Assembly: GCA_045640165.1 (NCBI GenBank)
Contig: JAZUEK010000054.1
Coordinates: 1 to 15,298, forward strand
Source of the DNA: RGIG426 sp045640165
Lineage (GTDB): Bacteria > Bacillota > Clostridia > Oscillospirales > Acutalibacteraceae
Direction: 5' to 3'
Length of the DNA stretch: 15,298 nt
In this document: positions 14,365 to 15,298 of the stretch, piece by piece
Numbering within the stretch: the first letter of the stretch is position 1
Layout: the number at the start of each line of letters is the position of its first letter
Translations under genes and position numbers: made by a program
The notes under the pieces: model-generated
Database searches by the model: none
The model's input: the letters and a program-made list of their open reading frames with translations, nothing else
Told to the model about the DNA's origin: nothing

Positions 14365-14426
14365 AAACATACACCAAAACAACGCGCAACAAGCGCCGCG
14401 CATTTTCTCTTGTTTGAATCTTGCCG
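14354..14426 (-). promoter_or_regulatory. Antiterminator helix in the pyrimidine leader
   Basis: On the minus strand CGGCAAGATTCAAACA (14411-14426) can pair with TGTTTGAGCCTTGCCG (14354-14369): 16 positions, 15 of them paired including one G-U, with a single A-C mismatch. The second arm is the 5' arm of the terminator plus flanking bases, so this helix and the terminator exclude each other. The first arm is also the 3' side of the upstream hairpin at 14416-14453. This three-way competition is the hallmark of PyrR-type attenuation. Confidence 0.8.
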
Positions 14427-14455
14427 AACTCACGGGAACGACTTAAAGAATTCAT
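14363..14455 (-). other. Possible 30-codon leader open frame in the pyr attenuator
   Basis: ATG at 14453-14455 opens a frame MNSLSRSREF... of 30 residues that stops with TGA at 14363-14365, exactly at the foot of the terminator. It is rich in Arg and Leu. The only Shine-Dalgarno-like bases (GAGG) abut the ATG and lie at the probable transcript 5' end, so translation is doubtful. If translated, ribosomes would disrupt the hairpins. It is more likely a by-product of the RNA structure. Confidence 0.2.
14416..14453 (-). promoter_or_regulatory. Anti-antiterminator hairpin, probable PyrR-binding loop
   Basis: GAATTCTT near the 5' end pairs with AAGATTC (one bulged U), then an unpaired TAA on the 5' side, then GTCG with CGGC, a U-rich internal loop, and a CCGTGA hexaloop closed by C-G. 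The stretch TCCCGTGAG (14429-14437) fits the core of the PyrR consensus ARUCCNGNGAGGYU; four of the flanking consensus positions do not match. Its 3' arm overlaps the antiterminator arm, so a protein holding this hairpin would let the terminator form. PyrR bound to UMP does this in Bacillus. No pyrR gene is in the window. Confidence 0.6.
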
Positions 14456-14462
14456 CCTCTGT

Positions 14463-14491
14463 ATTTTACCACGACAGGTTGCGGTTGTCAA
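14463..14491 (-). promoter_or_regulatory. Sigma-A promoter of the pyrimidine operon
   Basis: TTGACA (14486-14491) and TAAAAT (14463-14468) on the minus strand with a 17-base spacer, a nearly perfect housekeeping promoter, with T-rich sequence upstream of the -35 box. Start near 14456, giving a leader of about 135 bases before the pyrC GTG. Being strong, it is consistent with control after initiation by the attenuator. Confidence 0.9.
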
Positions 14492-14561
14492 GAAAAAACA
14501 CAGTATATTTTGTTGCAAAATCGGTCGGAAATCGTGTCGATTTTCGTCCGCTTGACGCGTG

Positions 14562-14570
14562 TGATATACT
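14562..14570 (+). promoter_or_regulatory. Extended -10 promoter for the divergent membrane protein gene
   Basis: TGATATACT is an extended -10 box (TG-N-TATACT). The TTGACG at 14552 is too close to serve as -35, and the properly spaced region is poor. Start near 14577 would give a 5' leader of about 15 bases carrying GGAGGG. An inverted repeat AAATCG-TGT-CGATTT (14529-14543) lies over the expected -35 region and might bind a regulator. Confidence 0.5.
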
Positions 14571-14591
14571 GATATGCGGAGGGATTTTATT

Positions 14592-15209
14592 ATGAATGAA
14601 TTATACGAAGCACTCAAAGGCTTTACGGACGTGCCGCTCGCGATACTCTCGTTTATTTTCGCCCTGCTTTGTCGAAAGAATCACACGTCGAAAGACTGGA
14701 CAACGCTCTTCTTCGTCGTAGCCGCCGCCGCGCTTTTAGGCGCGTTCGTCCACGGTGTCGCATTGCCGCCGCTTGTGGGTGCGCTCATTTGGGTAGTGCT
14801 GTATCCGCTGTTATTCGAAGCGGTGCGCCGCTTCGGCGTGGTATTCGGCGCCTTTGCGGATGGCCAGAACAAGCCCTCCCCACGCCCGATTTGGATTGCA
14901 GAGATTCTTCTGTATATCGGCGCAGTGGCGATGATGTTCGCCATCTACAAAAACGCGTCGCTTAACTTCGACATTCTCGTCTTCATCGCGTTCGCGGTCA
15001 TCGTCTTTGTCTATACGCTTGCGCGGATGGTCAAATCGCCAAAGCTCCCAAAACTCGCCATCGCGTTTGTCGTCCTGCTCGCCGTACCGGTTTTGCTTCA
15101 GGCGTTCGAGGCGTTCATCCCCTACGCCGTCGTCATCGAACACACCTTTTTGGCCATCGCGCTGTTTATTGCCTATCGCATCGCGCTAACCACCAAAACG
15201 AAAGAATAA
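14592..15209 (+). CDS. Membrane protein of unknown function, about seven transmembrane segments
   Basis: A 205-residue integral membrane protein whose function I do not recognise. Hydrophobic stretches lie at about 13-27, 37-56, 61-76, 99-118, 126-145, 153-171 and 178-198, giving roughly seven segments with no cleavable signal peptide. Asp13 sits at the start of segment 1 (FTDVPLAILS), His54 at the end of segment 2 (LLGAFVHGV) and His184 in segment 7 (VVIEHTFLA). This layout loosely recalls seven-segment bacterial families of the alkaline-ceramidase-like (CREST) type, but that is a weak impression. The ATG at 14592 has GGAGGG at 14578-14583, 8 bases upstream; an in-frame ATG at 14574 lacks one. 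It is divergent from the pyrimidine operon and nothing ties it to nucleotide synthesis. Confidence 0.85.
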   Translation: MNELYEALKGFTDVPLAILSFIFALLCRKNHTSKDWTTLFFVVAAAALLGAFVHGVALPPLVGALIWVVLYPLLFEAVRRFGVVFGAFADGQNKPSPRPIWIAEILLYIGAVAMMFAIYKNASLNFDILVFIAFAVIVFVYTLARMVKSPKLPKLAIAFVVLLAVPVLLQAFEAFIPYAVVIEHTFLAIALFIAYRIALTTKTKE

Positions 15210-15298
15210 ATAAAAGCACCGTCAAGGCCGGGAGTTCGTAAGGAATGTGTTGTTTCTCGCCTAAAAATTCCCGTCTGCATTGTATCAAAAGCGGGTAA
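15210..15298. other. Right-end non-coding stretch with weak hairpin potential
   Basis: No convincing gene. CGGGAGTT (15229-15236) can pair with AATTCCCG (15266-15273), eight pairs with one G-U, across a loop of about 29 bases without a uridine tract, so a terminator for the membrane protein gene is not evident. Minus-strand frames stay open to the edge but show nothing recognisable. It could be part of a dispersed intergenic repeat. Confidence 0.3.

Noticed and set aside
14319..14366. Longer PyrC from an ATG at 14366
   Set aside because: It would place the intrinsic terminator hairpin inside the coding region; the GTG start has a clear ribosome binding site after the terminator.
14552..14570. 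TTGACG plus TATACT as a classical promoter for the membrane protein gene
   Set aside because: Only 7 bases separate them, too short for -35 and -10 boxes; the extended -10 explanation was kept instead.
1..15298. Mobile element, prophage, defence system or CRISPR array
   Set aside because: No transposase, integrase, phage, nuclease or repeat-spacer pattern is visible; apart from one membrane protein, all recognised genes are nucleotide biosynthesis.

Overview
The window carries two adjacent, co-directional nucleotide-biosynthesis operons on the minus strand and one divergent membrane-protein gene on the plus strand. It looks like an anaerobic Firmicute of class Clostridia, probably a gut Oscillospirales relative. 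The grounds are strong AGGAGG-type ribosome binding sites before almost every gene, sigma-A promoters, intrinsic terminators, an NAD-type PyrD/PyrK pair, a PyrR-like attenuator, and the variant PurF, PurC and PurO proteins typical of those lineages. Base composition is moderately GC-rich. The lineage is an inference.

Reading in the direction of transcription (right to left), the pyrimidine operon starts at a consensus promoter (14463-14491). A leader of about 130 nt follows, with three mutually exclusive structures: a hairpin whose loop resembles the PyrR-binding loop, a long antiterminator helix, and an intrinsic terminator ending just before the pyrC ribosome binding site. Then come pyrC, carB, pyrK, pyrD, pyrF, pyrE and pyrB, with gaps of 0-30 nt. 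They supply every UMP step except the CarA glutaminase subunit, which is not in the window. PyrB carries a C-terminal four-cysteine domain like the zinc domain of PyrI, without the PyrI nucleotide-binding domain.

Between pyrB and purE (5603-5830) sit a second consensus promoter, a ZTP/ZMP (pfl-type) riboswitch and an overlapping intrinsic terminator. The riboswitch gates purE, purC, purF, purM, purN, purO and the start of a stand-alone AICAR transformylase that runs off the left edge. ZMP (AICAR) is the substrate of that transformylase and accumulates when 10-formyl-tetrahydrofolate is short, so the switch reads the substrate of its own operon's last enzymes. The usual bifunctional PurH is replaced by a PurO-type IMP cyclohydrolase plus a separate transformylase. 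PurF keeps its PRPP site and probable Fe-S cysteines but has lost the N-terminal glutaminase cysteine and other glutaminase residues.

At the right end, a 205-residue protein with about seven membrane segments (14592-15209) is transcribed divergently. The last 89 bases have no convincing gene. No tRNA, rRNA, CRISPR array, insertion sequence or phage gene was seen. The most rewarding points are the two RNA switches, the degenerate PurF glutaminase, the PyrB zinc-domain fusion and the split PurO/transformylase pair. The whole is a housekeeping region with unusual variants, not a clearly new system.
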